The notes under the pieces were generated by a model. That model saw nothing but the letters and a program-made list of their open reading frames with translations. It was not told where the DNA came from and ran no database searches. A DNA stretch of 22,983 nt, from NCBI GenBank assembly GCA_031254685.1, contig JAIRTZ010000042.1, positions 1 to 22,983 on the forward strand, given 5' to 3'. This document shows, piece after piece, positions 15,478 through 22,983 of this stretch; within the stretch, counting starts at the first letter, position 1, and every line of letters starts with the position of its first letter. A program made the translations under genes and the position numbers. Origin of the DNA: Methanomassiliicoccaceae archaeon (GTDB lineage Archaea > Thermoplasmatota > Thermoplasmata > Methanomassiliicoccales > Methanomethylophilaceae).

Positions 15478-15999
15478 ATGGCAGAAAACAGAATTGATCC
15501 AACAGTAGCAGGCCTCTTCTTAGTGGCTGTTATCACGTTGGTCTTCGGGCTCCTTGGTATTGAGTTCTACCAGGGATTGGATTGGGGAATGGGTATTGTG
15601 GCAGCACCGCTTGCCGCAATAATAGGCGTAGTGTTTGTCATACTGACAATATCAGCTCTAAGATTCGGCAACGCATTCGCTGCGTCGCTGTTCGGATTTA
15701 TCGCTATATCGCTCCTGATAGTGCCGATCGCGTTCGGCTTCAGCTTCATGGCGTTCGTCATAATGGCGATATTCTACCTCGTCTTCATGATTATAGCGTT
15801 CCTGATAGGCGCACCGAAGCTCCTGGGCATCCTGTTGCTCTTGGTGGCTCTGCTCTATCTCTTCGTCGGACTGTTCATCAACGACGGATTGGGAGACAGC
15901 GTGTTCGGAATCCTCTTCGGTATCTTCGGTGTCCTGTCGTTCCTCGTGGCTTTGTACATGGCGTTCGCACTGTCGACACAGAAACTCCCGGTCTTCTGA
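15478..15999 (+). CDS. Acetate-permease-like (GPR1/FUN34/YaaH) membrane protein
   Basis: The protein has 173 residues from ATG 15478, chosen because GGTGA lies just upstream; an in-frame TTG at 15436 has no ribosome site. Six hydrophobic segments fill the protein. The N-terminal ENRIDPTVAGLFLVAV resembles the NPAPLGL opening of the AceTr/YaaH family, and LRFGNAFAASLFGFIAIS matches its second signature (GNxFxAxxFGxxG). Known members move acetate, succinate or ammonium. Its placement among methyl-transfer genes suggests uptake of a methylated substrate or a small acid, but that is inference. Codon bias is stronger than in the surface genes, suggesting high expression. Confidence 0.72.
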   Translation: MAENRIDPTVAGLFLVAVITLVFGLLGIEFYQGLDWGMGIVAAPLAAIIGVVFVILTISALRFGNAFAASLFGFIAISLLIVPIAFGFSFMAFVIMAIFYLVFMIIAFLIGAPKLLGILLLLVALLYLFVGLFINDGLGDSVFGILFGIFGVLSFLVALYMAFALSTQKLPVF

Positions 16000-16019
16000 A
16001 CAAGTTGACACGGAAGAAC

Positions 16020-16066
16020 CTGAAACCCCTTACACTTTTACTTATTCTCCCTGCAGCCTAAGCTGC
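16020..16066 (+). terminator. T-rich 3' end of the permease gene
   Basis: CTGAAACCCCTTACACTTTT followed by ACTTATTCTC resembles the block after the corrinoid gene (12083-12129). A small hairpin, GCAGC (16053-16057) with GCTGC (16062-16066), closes it. Confidence 0.45.
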
Positions 16067-16126
16067 GCTGCGCATACATTCCCGCACCGTTGTCATTCCC
16101 GGCAATTGTTATACGGTATCTGCGAT

Positions 16127-16134
16127 TTTAAATA
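16127..16134 (+). promoter_or_regulatory. TATA box giving a leaderless start
   Basis: TTTAAATA is centred 25 bases before ATG 16156, so the mRNA should begin at or beside the start codon. This supports the long form of the hydantoinase-like protein. Confidence 0.55.
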
Positions 16135-16155
16135 GGTATACGGTAATCACCCAGC

Positions 16156-18363
16156 ATGGTGCAAAGGTCAGAATTTGACGTTTGGGTGCTGGAATGGATC
16201 TCCGCGGAGAAAGCAAAAGGGAGAAAATGCTTCGACGTGAAACGGTCCGGGAATTCGTATTACGTGTATTATCAGACCACGAGATACAACTCGGAACTGA
16301 AGAAGAGGGAGAAGGTCAGCGGGTATCTCGGCAAACTCGTGCAGGGGATCGGTCTCGTTGAACCGGAAAGGGAGGACGAGTCGATGGACCAGGTGGCCGT
16401 CGCCAGATACGGCCTCGGCATCGACACAGGGGGAACATTCACGGACGCCGTGATAATGGACCTTGATGATAACGTCGTCATCGCAAAACGAAAGTCGCCG
16501 ACAACACATCACGACCTTTCGATAGGATTGCATGCGTCCGTCGACGCGGTGTTCGATGCATGCGAGATAAGGCCCGAGGATATATCGCTCGTGGGGATAT
16601 CCACAACTCTGGCAACGAACTCCATACTTGAGGGGAAGGGAGGGAGCGTCGGTCTGATCATGATCGGATGGGACCCGATGGAACCGGTTCATTTCGGAGA
16701 GAACAAACAGATATTCATCAAGGGCGGGTGCGACAGCAGAGGGCGCGCACTGGCGCAGATCGACGAGAAGGAGGTGCGCGCGGCCGTGAAGAAAGTTGGC
16801 AAAGGGGCGGACGCGATCGCAATATCCGGTCTGTTCTCGACGATGAACATCTCCCAGGAGAAGATGGTGAAGGAGATCGCCATGGAGATGCTGAACATCC
16901 CGACGGTCGCCGGGCACGAATTGACCGGAACGCTGGGAATAGACGTGAGGACGGAGACGACGGTGCTCAACGCAAAGCTGATCTCAGTGGTCAGCAAGTT
17001 CTTCGACGACGTCAAACGGACATTTGAAAAGAAGGGCATCACGGCGCCGATAATGGCGTACAAGGGCGACGGTTCCGTGATGGACCTGGAACAGGCGAAG
17101 ATGTACCCCGTTGAAACGATACTTTCGGGACCAGCCGCGAGCTCCGTCGGCGGGACAACGTTATCGGGAGTGGAGAACTGCGCGATCATCGACATCGGGG
17201 GAACGTCCACCGATATCGCAATAATGGAATCCGGATTCCCGATGATACAGGAGGAGGGCGCCAACGTCGGAAAATGGAGGACCCGCGTGAAGGCCGTGGA
17301 CATGTACACGATCGCGTTGGGAGGCGACTCGAGGATAACGCTGAACGAATCGAAATTCACGATCGGACCGGACCGCGTGACACCGCTGGCGATGCTCGCG
17401 TCACGGTATCCCGAGGTGGTGCCGAAGATAATGTACAACGATCTTATCGAGTATTACATAGCGACCGACGGCGCCGACACATCCGAGATGACCGCGAAAG
17501 AGAAACGCGTGTACGACGGGATGGCCGGAAAAGGACCGATGACATCGATGGCCATACGCGATTCCACGAACGGATTGTGGATGATCTCCGACGAGCTGAT
17601 GTCGCTGACAAAAAAAGGCATACTCGAGGCGTCCACGCTCACGCCGACCGATCTGATGGTGTTCCTGAAAAAATTCGAATACGGCAGCTACGCCGGAGCG
17701 GAGGCCGGCGTTCACGCGATCGCCGAGAAGCTTGGGATGACCAACAGGCAGGCCGCGATGATAATGTTCGAGGAAGTGAAAATGAAGATATCCGAGGCGC
17801 TGCTGTCGAAGATGCTCGACGACGAGATGGACGGCTGGCAGAGCGACGAGTCCGTGAAGCTGGTAAGGAAGATGCTGTCGCTGAAACGCGGACGGCCCGT
17901 GGACCTCCTGCCGAAGCTGAAGTTCCCGATCATAGGCGTCGGCGCGCCCGCGGAGGCGCTGATGTCCGACGTGGGAGAACGGTTCGGCACGAAGGTCATA
18001 TTCCCGGAGAATTTCGATGTGTGCAACGCCGTCGGCGCCGTTACCAGTAAGATATCGGAATCGCTGACGGCGACCGTCGCTCCCACGCTGGACTACAGGT
18101 TCTCGGCGTCCGTACCGTTCATGGGGATGGTGTACTACGACCGTTTCGATTCCGCCGTGGCCGCCGCCGTGCGCAGTCTGACCGCATATCTCACGGAAAA
18201 GGTGAAACGGTCCGGCGCGATCAATATAAAATCGGTGAGCAGGCAGAGGACGCACATGTCCACCGAAGGCGCATTCGGCAACTGGGACGAGGAGGTGCTT
18301 GCGCGGACGATAAATTTCGCGGAAATAACGGTCCGCGTGACCGGCGACCCGAGAATGTCGTGA
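16156..18363 (+). CDS. Hydantoinase/oxoprolinase-family ATPase with N-terminal extension
   Basis: The protein has 735 residues. From about residue 83 it is a HyuA-type ASKHA ATPase: GLGIDTGGTFTDAVIMD (phosphate-1 loop), STTLATNSILEG, then CAIIDIGGTSTDIAIME (phosphate-2) and a C-terminal GVGAPAEALM (adenosine). HyuA proteins hydrolyse ATP to open hydantoin or oxoproline rings; the partner HyuB is absent here. Residues 1-75 are an added domain, SGNSYYVYYQTTRYNSELKK then VSGYLGKL, resembling the N-terminus of IS1634-type archaeal transposases. The leaderless promoter favours ATG 16156. An internal ATG at 16384 has GGAGG 8 bases upstream and would give the ATPase alone. It may act in corrinoid activation or in a ring-opening step that frees a methylated substrate; neither is shown. 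Confidence 0.85.
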   Translation: MVQRSEFDVWVLEWISAEKAKGRKCFDVKRSGNSYYVYYQTTRYNSELKKREKVSGYLGKLVQGIGLVEPEREDESMDQVAVARYGLGIDTGGTFTDAVIMDLDDNVVIAKRKSPTTHHDLSIGLHASVDAVFDACEIRPEDISLVGISTTLATNSILEGKGGSVGLIMIGWDPMEPVHFGENKQIFIKGGCDSRGRALAQIDEKEVRAAVKKVGKGADAIAISGLFSTMNISQEKMVKEIAMEMLNIPTVAGHELTGTLGIDVRTETTVLNAKLISVVSKFFDDVKRTFEKKGITAPIMAYKGDGSVMDLEQAKMYPVETILSGPAASSVGGTTLSGVENCAIIDIGGTSTDIAIMESGFPMIQEEGANVGKWRTRVKAVDMYTIALGGDSRITLNESKFTIGPDRVTPLAMLASRYPEVVPKIMYNDLIEYYIATDGADTSEMTAKEKRVYDGMAGKGPMTSMAIRDSTNGLWMISDELMSLTKKGILEASTLTPTDLMVFLKKFEYGSYAGAEAGVHAIAEKLGMTNRQAAMIMFEEVKMKISEALLSKMLDDEMDGWQSDESVKLVRKMLSLKRGRPVDLLPKLKFPIIGVGAPAEALMSDVGERFGTKVIFPENFDVCNAVGAVTSKISESLTATVAPTLDYRFSASVPFMGMVYYDRFDSAVAAAVRSLTAYLTEKVKRSGAINIKSVSRQRTHMSTEGAFGNWDEEVLARTINFAEITVRVTGDPRMS

Positions 18364-18417
18364 CGGCGTTCCGTTAACATTCGTTACGTGCACCAGCGCT
18401 CCCGAGGCATGCTACGG

Positions 18418-18430
18418 TTATATTAAATAA
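18418..18430 (+). promoter_or_regulatory. TATA box of the MtaA/MtbA-like gene
   Basis: TTATATTAAATAA lies about 36-48 bases before ATG 18466 in otherwise GC-rich DNA. Transcription should start near 18450, close to the GGAG ribosome site at 18454-18457. Confidence 0.5.
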
Positions 18431-18465
18431 CTTGATTTCCTTTGACCTCACAAGGAGAGAATACC

Positions 18466-19503
18466 ATGGCAATGACTCCAAGAGAAAGAGTACTCGCAGC
18501 AATGAGAAAAGAGAAGGTCGACAGGCCACCTGTAGCGGTCTTCACACAGAGCGCCACCATCGGCCAGATGGAAGCGCTGGGCGTCTTCTGGCCGGAGGCA
18601 CACTCCAACCCGAAGGCAATGGCGAAGCTGGGCGCAGGCCAGGCGGACGTCCTCGGTTTCGAAGCGGTCAGGGCACCGTTCTGCCTTACCGCGGAAGCAG
18701 AGACAATGGGATGCGTCGTAGATCCCGGAAAGCAGGACAGGACGCCGATGCTGAAGAAGCACCCGTTCAAGTTCGACCCGATGATGGGCGAATATGACGA
18801 ACCCCAGATCATGGACCCGAAGGAATTCCTGAAGTCGGGAAGGGCGGCGAAGGTCCTCGAAGGGATAAAGCTTCTGAAAGAACAGAAAGGAAAAGATTAC
18901 GTCGTTATCGCAGGCAACACCGGTCCGTTCACACTTGCCGGTCACCTGGTAAGCACTGAGAACCTCGTGTTCGGTATCATGATGGCACCGGATGAGGTCA
19001 CAAAGTGGATGAAGGCCGTCACACCGATATGCAAAGCGTACACGCAGGCACTCGGCGACGCCGGCGCGGACGTCGTTCAGATGTCCGAGCCCTCGTCCTC
19101 AACGGACCTTCTGTCCCCGGACATGTTCGACGAGTTCTCCGGATGCTACGTGAAGGACAGCCTCGCGTCGCTCAAGGGAGCGTTCTCCGTTCTGCACATA
19201 TGCGGCAACACCACGTCGCTCCTGTCCAACATGGTCGGAACCGGTGTATCGGGACTTTCGATAGAAGAGAAGGTCGACCCGGTCGAAGGCGTAAAGAAAG
19301 TAAGGAGCCTCAGCAAGAGCACGTTCCTCGTCGGCAACGTCGGTGTCGTGAACCCGCTGCTCCAGGGGACCCCCGAAGAGTGCATGAAGCACGGTCAGAT
19401 CGTGAAAGCGGCAGGATTCGACGTTGTGTCGCCGGGCTGCGGACTTTCGGCGCTCATAAAGAACGAGAACCTCCTGGGCCTCGTGAAGGGTGTAAAAGGC
19501 TGA
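18466..19503 (+). CDS. Methylcobamide:CoM methyltransferase (MtaA/MtbA family)
   Basis: The protein has 345 residues from ATG 18466, decided by GGAG 8 bases upstream. It is a UroD-fold Zn enzyme that moves the methyl group from a methylated corrinoid protein to coenzyme M, giving methyl-CoM for methanogenesis. Family signatures: TPRERVLAAMRKEKVDRPP, FTQSATIGQMEALGVFWPEA, GFEAVRAPF and GNTGPFTLAGHL. The zinc ligands are present: H244 and C246 in LHICGNTTS, and C325 in SPGCGLS. Resemblance is about as strong to MtbA (methylamines) as to MtaA (methanol), so I leave the symbol open. Together with the corrinoid protein at 11434 and RamA at 19603 it forms the methyl-transfer set. Codon bias suggests high expression. 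Confidence 0.93.
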   Translation: MAMTPRERVLAAMRKEKVDRPPVAVFTQSATIGQMEALGVFWPEAHSNPKAMAKLGAGQADVLGFEAVRAPFCLTAEAETMGCVVDPGKQDRTPMLKKHPFKFDPMMGEYDEPQIMDPKEFLKSGRAAKVLEGIKLLKEQKGKDYVVIAGNTGPFTLAGHLVSTENLVFGIMMAPDEVTKWMKAVTPICKAYTQALGDAGADVVQMSEPSSSTDLLSPDMFDEFSGCYVKDSLASLKGAFSVLHICGNTTSLLSNMVGTGVSGLSIEEKVDPVEGVKKVRSLSKSTFLVGNVGVVNPLLQGTPEECMKHGQIVKAAGFDVVSPGCGLSALIKNENLLGLVKGVKG

Positions 19504-19602
19504 ACGCGCACTTCATAAACCATTTAATCCAAACCCATTTTTGTTTTACTTCTGAAAGTGTTATATCATATCAGGTTCATTGCGCCGTCAGGAGACGTAC
19601 CT
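19504..19602 (+). promoter_or_regulatory. Terminator tract and promoter before ramA
   Basis: AAACCATTTAATCC then CCCATTTTTGTTTTAC forms a T-rich end for the upstream gene, with T5 at 19538-19542. A TATA-like TTATAT at 19561-19566 follows, and GGAG at 19591-19594 lies eight bases before ATG 19603. Confidence 0.45.
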
Positions 19603-21234
19603 ATGGTATCGTATGGAATTGCATTGGACCTCGGGACCAGCGGGTTCAGGTCGCACCTGATCGATCTGGAAAAAGGGGGAAAGATAATTTCGACGGCGGT
19701 GACGGTCAGACATCCGTTGCCGGGCGCGAACATCATGGACCACCTGCACTTTTGGATGACGTCCGGCTCGGCCGTCGGCCACAAGATAATAATGAAGACG
19801 GTGGACGATCTGATCCGTCTGCACGGCGCCGAGAATATCAAACATATAAACAAGGTCGCGATATGCGGAAATCCCATTCAGCTGTCGCTGTTCGAGAACA
19901 TCGAGGTGCGCGATCTCGCGTTCGCCGGCGAGAACAGACTGAAGACTCTCGGTGTGGTGAGACCGTCCCGCAGAGGACATACGAGAGTCGCAGGCGACAT
20001 CGGCATGATGTCGATCAATTCCGAGGCAGAGGTGATCATACCGCCGGCGATAAGGCATGAGATAGGTGCTGATGCGTTAGCGATGATCATACGTTCGGGA
20101 ATGCTCGATAAGAAACAGACATGCATGGTCACCGATTACGGCACGAACGCCGAGATGGGGCTGTACGTTGACGGCGAACTCTATTCGGGAAGCGCCGCCG
20201 CCGGCCCCGCGATGGAGGGACAATCGATAAAGTACGGCGTTCTCGCCGCACCCGGCGCGATATCCGATGTCAATATAACCGGGGATGACGGCCTTTGGGA
20301 CAACATGGTGCTTAACGACAAGTTAATACCGCTGGCGGCCGCCAGAGTTGACCCGGTGACCGGACGGGAAGTACGGGTGCTCGATTACAAGGCAAAGGGG
20401 ATCACCGGAACGGGCGTGGTATCGTCGATGGCGATGGGCCTCAAGTCCGGCGTGATCACATTGCCCGAAATTAACACTCCTGACAGGAAGGTCCGCCTGA
20501 TGGACGGAATATGGTTTTCCGAAAAGGACGTCCAGGAAGCGGGAAAGGCGATGGGCGCCATACGCGCAGGACATCGGACATTGGTGCACGAGGTGGGCAT
20601 AAAGGACAGCGACATCGGTGTGATGTACATGGCCGGCGCGTCAGGCACGTACGTGGACCCGCTGAAGGCGCAGATATGCGGCATGATCCCGAGACAGCTG
20701 GACGAAGTTTACCAGCTCGGCAACACATCGCTGATGATGGCGCACGAGCTGCTCAGTAATGATAAAACATTGGACAAGATGCAGTCGGTCGCCGATTCGA
20801 TATCGGCGAATCACATAATGTTCGCAGGCAACAAGACATTCGAGGACATGTACGTTCTGGAGATAGCGTACTGGGCCGAGGGCATGCCGATGGAGATGTA
20901 CAACGACATGATCAAAGGGTACGGGATCGCAGAGCTGCCCGAGATAAAGGTTCCCTCAAAGGTCGTACGCACGGTGAAATCCGACATCCCGGAGATAGGA
21001 AGGGGATTCTACTCGCTCGAGGAAGTGGGAATGAAGATGTACGGCAACTTCAAGGGATGCAACGGATGCGGGAAATGTTCCAGGGATTGTCCCGAGAAAG
21101 CATTGACGCAGGACAAGAGCACAAAAGAGCTGTGCGTCCGCTCCGATCTGTGCTTAGGCACCGCATGCAAAGCATGCGAGATGAACTGTCCTCTGAAGGT
21201 CTATCATTTCAAGGACCTCGAGATACGCATCTGA
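19603..21234 (+). CDS. ramA: Corrinoid protein reductive activase (RamA-like)
   Basis: The protein has 543 residues from ATG 19603, decided by GGAG eight bases upstream. RamA uses ATP and reductant to return inactive Co(II) corrinoid proteins to Co(I). The N-terminal and middle parts are the ASKHA-type DUF4445 domain: YGIALDLGTSGFRSHLIDL, VTDYGTNAEMGLYVDGE, GSAAAGPAMEG and MYMAGASGTYVDP. The C-terminus is a two-cluster ferredoxin with C486, C489, C492, C496 and C517, C522, C525, C529; the second cluster motif has the CX4C spacing. This domain order and length match methanogen RamA proteins. It directly follows the MtaA/MtbA-like gene and precedes the DUF169 gene, and probably serves the corrinoid protein at 11434. 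Confidence 0.93.
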   Translation: MVSYGIALDLGTSGFRSHLIDLEKGGKIISTAVTVRHPLPGANIMDHLHFWMTSGSAVGHKIIMKTVDDLIRLHGAENIKHINKVAICGNPIQLSLFENIEVRDLAFAGENRLKTLGVVRPSRRGHTRVAGDIGMMSINSEAEVIIPPAIRHEIGADALAMIIRSGMLDKKQTCMVTDYGTNAEMGLYVDGELYSGSAAAGPAMEGQSIKYGVLAAPGAISDVNITGDDGLWDNMVLNDKLIPLAAARVDPVTGREVRVLDYKAKGITGTGVVSSMAMGLKSGVITLPEINTPDRKVRLMDGIWFSEKDVQEAGKAMGAIRAGHRTLVHEVGIKDSDIGVMYMAGASGTYVDPLKAQICGMIPRQLDEVYQLGNTSLMMAHELLSNDKTLDKMQSVADSISANHIMFAGNKTFEDMYVLEIAYWAEGMPMEMYNDMIKGYGIAELPEIKVPSKVVRTVKSDIPEIGRGFYSLEEVGMKMYGNFKGCNGCGKCSRDCPEKALTQDKSTKELCVRSDLCLGTACKACEMNCPLKVYHFKDLEIRI

Positions 21235-21305
21235 GCCACGCCGAAACCATTTCCTTTTTAATCTTTCCGTATCATCCAAACAATAGTTATCACGCAACGT
21301 ATATT

Positions 21306-22040
21306 ATGTGCGACAGCGTGACAACGTTCATGTCCACATTGAAGAGGAACGCGGAAGCGGCGAAGGCATTCAAAGAGATCCTGGAACTGAGGCATGAGCC
21401 CGTAGCGGTGAAGCTCGTGAAAGAGAGCGAGAACTTCCCCGAGGGATATCCGATACCTGAGAAACAGCTGAGTTACTGTCAATCCGTCATGCAGGCCCGT
21501 CACGGCAATTCGTTCATGATGCCGACGGACTCCCACGTCTGCAACGTCGGCGCATCGTCGCTCGGGATGATGCCGAGGCCCGAGAAGGTGGCGTCGGGGG
21601 AATTCCACTTCGGTCAGAAGATGCACGAGAACATCGGCGCCGTGAAAAAGATGATAGACGAGGGCGCGACGGTACCGTTCAAGACGAAGGGATCGGTCGT
21701 CTGCCCGCTGAAGGACGCGAACTTTGAACCGGACGTCGTGATATTCGTGGACATCCCGGAACGCATCTATTGGTTCGAGCCGTTATGCACGGCAGAGAAG
21801 GGCGGACGCGTCACATACGTGACGGCGCCGTTCCAGGCCGCGTGCGTCGACATCACGGCAACGCCGATAATAACGAAGGAGCCGAACATATCGATCGGAT
21901 GCTTCGGATGCAGGAAGCGTACGGACCTGAAACCGGACGAGATGGTGATAGGAATACCCGGCCCCGCGATACAGGGGATGGTCTCCAGATTGATACGGTA
22001 CAAGGACGACGTCATACCGAAGGCGAACAGGACCGGATGA
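21306..22040 (+). CDS. DUF169 family protein
   Basis: The protein has 244 residues from ATG 21306 (ATG 21330, MSTLKRN, is the alternative). DUF169 signatures: LRHEPVAVKLVKE, SYCQSVMQARHGNSF, PRPEKVASGEFHF, EPDVVIFVDIPERIYWF and the C-terminal GCFGCRKRTDLKPDEMVIGIP. Conserved cysteines (SYCQ, HVCN, VCPLKD, GCFGC) suggest a metal or redox role. The biochemical function of the family is not established; in methanogens such genes often sit near methyltransferase genes, which fits here. The spacing to ramA is 71 bases and contains TTTTTAATC (about 21252-21262), serving as a terminator or weak promoter. No Shine-Dalgarno is seen, so a leaderless start is possible. Confidence 0.88.
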   Translation: MCDSVTTFMSTLKRNAEAAKAFKEILELRHEPVAVKLVKESENFPEGYPIPEKQLSYCQSVMQARHGNSFMMPTDSHVCNVGASSLGMMPRPEKVASGEFHFGQKMHENIGAVKKMIDEGATVPFKTKGSVVCPLKDANFEPDVVIFVDIPERIYWFEPLCTAEKGGRVTYVTAPFQAACVDITATPIITKEPNISIGCFGCRKRTDLKPDEMVIGIPGPAIQGMVSRLIRYKDDVIPKANRTG

Positions 22041-22282
22041 ACCTGCATCGGAGCCAAAACTCACGGCGGCCCGCGGGCCGCATTAACATATATTGTTAAC
22101 AGTGAGACGGCATTCATGCGGTCCGGCAGGTCGTCTGTTTCTCTATATATTATATATAGTTTACGCAGTCCTTTTAATATTTTTACCCATCACTCTTTAA
22201 TAATACTTACTGCGATATGACGTCCATAGGTATGGAACGGTCAGAGGGGATCGAGCCGACCTTCTTACAGGGGATGCAAAAT
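22041..22282 (+). promoter_or_regulatory. Palindrome-rich intergenic region and surface-gene leader
   Basis: A 16-bp palindrome GCGGCCCGCGGGCCGC (22066-22081) follows the DUF169 gene and may be its terminator stem, though no T-run follows at once. It is followed at once by TTAACA-TATAT-TGTTAA (22083-22099), and CTCAC/GTGAG arms (22060-22064 / 22102-22106) enclose both. CTATATA-TTA-TATATAG (22143-22159) and TTTTAATATTTTT (about 22173-22185) are TATA candidates. If ATG 22283 is the start, the leader is about 80 bases. The ribosome site AGGGG (about 22269-22273) mirrors that of the paralogue at 750. Confidence 0.45.
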
Positions 22283-22983
22283 ATGAAAGGAAGAGATGGG
22301 TCTTCCGAGAGACACAAAGAGTGTATAGGAGATAAGGGACGCTTTGGCTCAAAAGGCAAAAAAGCGGTCCTTTTTGTTTCTTTCGCGCTCGTACTTGCGG
22401 CCTTCTTGGGAGCGGGCATGTTTGGCGGCGATAACGTTGCCGACCAGACATTAGGGTCAGGGACTGTGGGCGACAGGGAGTATATCCCCGCCCTTGATAT
22501 TTTCGTGATCGCGATAGACGAGGTTGACATATCCGGCGGCGAATTCACGCTGGATGAGGGATACCTGTACAAGATCGAGCTTCGCGGCGGCGCGGGCGAG
22601 AACGGCGACAGCAGCCACAACGAGGCCGGCGGTGCCGGCGGGGAAGGCGCTGTGATGGTCATATGGATGGACTGCACAGGCAATGTTGCCTCGGTCACGT
22701 ACACATATGAGATCATCGCCGGCGGCGCGGGCGGCCAGAAAGCGACGGCAGGTGCCGGCGAGAACGGCGGCGCGGGCGGCGCGGCAGTGATCGTATGGGA
22801 TGATAACGGCGATATCGTCGCGGTCGCCGCGGGCGGCGGAGGCGGCGGAGGCGCGGCCTATTACAATAAAGGTGTCAAAGGTTCAAGCGCAGAGAACAAC
22901 TCCGCGGGCGCAGGCCCCGAGGGCGAGGGCTATGACGGTCTGATGGGCCTTGACATGAACGCGGGCGGCGGAGGCGGAGGCGG
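22283..22983 (+). CDS. Glycine-rich surface protein, 5' part (paralogue of 750-2993)
   Basis: The gene is open to the right edge, 233 full codons from ATG 22283. An in-frame ATG at 22217 would add 22 residues, but the sequence before ATG 22283 (TACAGGGGAT) matches that before ATG 750 (TACAGGGGAA), which favours 22283. Parts: basic cytoplasmic tail (MKGRDGSSERHKE), a membrane segment (KAVLFVSFALVLAAFLGAG), then GGEFTLDEGYLYKIELRGGA, parallel to SGEFTMMPGHLYKIEITSGA of the first gene, and glycine-rich runs. The VIVWDDNGDIVAVAAGGGGG block matches VFVTDDNGDVMIVAGGGGGG. It is probably an envelope protein with a polyglycine fold. The C-terminus lies outside the window. Confidence 0.85.
   Translation, partial: MKGRDGSSERHKECIGDKGRFGSKGKKAVLFVSFALVLAAFLGAGMFGGDNVADQTLGSGTVGDREYIPALDIFVIAIDEVDISGGEFTLDEGYLYKIELRGGAGENGDSSHNEAGGAGGEGAVMVIWMDCTGNVASVTYTYEIIAGGAGGQKATAGAGENGGAGGAAVIVWDDNGDIVAVAAGGGGGGGAAYYNKGVKGSSAENNSAGAGPEGEGYDGLMGLDMNAGGGGGG

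Noticed and set aside
21057..21305. Upstream in-frame extension of the DUF169 gene
   Set aside because: It overlaps the ferredoxin-coding end of ramA in another frame and gives a peptide unlike any DUF169 protein. The family start fits ATG 21306.

Overview
The window looks like chromosomal DNA of a methylotrophic euryarchaeon, most likely a Methanomassiliicoccales member (gut/sediment Methanomethylophilaceae type). Visible support: an archaeal SepF, a GAN-type archaeal RecJ homologue, an archaeal SbcD-related phosphoesterase, an archaeal PUA/MCT-1-like protein, TATA-box promoters with several near-leaderless starts, and a corrinoid / methylcobamide:CoM methyltransferase / RamA set typical of hydrogen-dependent methylotrophs. 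None of the 18 complete genes ends in TAG (17 TGA, 1 TAA). The partial gene at the left edge carries an in-frame TAG, which fits a pyrrolysine-decoding lineage. The organism assignment is inference from gene content, not from a marker search.

Layout. 1-3068: two divergent surface genes. The left one is a membrane-anchored protein with the in-frame amber codon; the right one is a 747-residue glycine-rich, Ig-repeat surface protein followed by a strong terminator. 3153-6762: a compact PUA protein - SepF - HD phosphohydrolase operon, convergent with rtcB (RNA ligase), which lies just downstream of a tRNA-His(GTG) gene. 7071-11202: housekeeping genes: a small hypothetical, ornithine carbamoyltransferase, a convergent DHH nuclease, a small acidic hypothetical, the frameshifted relic of a DUF1016/YhcG nuclease gene, and an SbcD-related metallophosphoesterase.

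11434-22040: a dispersed methyl-transfer region, all on the plus strand except for one small exported protein. It holds a corrinoid protein, a large secreted beta-propeller-like protein, an acetate-permease-like membrane protein, a hydantoinase/oxoprolinase-family ATPase with an unusual N-terminal extension, a MtaA/MtbA-type Zn methyltransferase, a RamA-type corrinoid activase and a DUF169 protein. The expected flow is substrate -> corrinoid protein -> MtbA/MtaA-like enzyme -> CoM, with RamA keeping the corrinoid in the Co(I) state. No recognisable substrate:corrinoid methyltransferase (MtaB, MtmB, MtbB, MttB) is present, so the methyl donor is unknown. The hydantoinase-like gene and the permease are the most interesting unexplained members.

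22041-22983: a palindrome-rich intergenic region, then the start of a second glycine-rich surface protein, paralogous to the one at 750-2993, cut by the window edge. Most genes are preceded by TATA-like boxes; transcript ends are either GC hairpin plus T-run (3029, 15265) or T-rich tracts after an AAACC motif.
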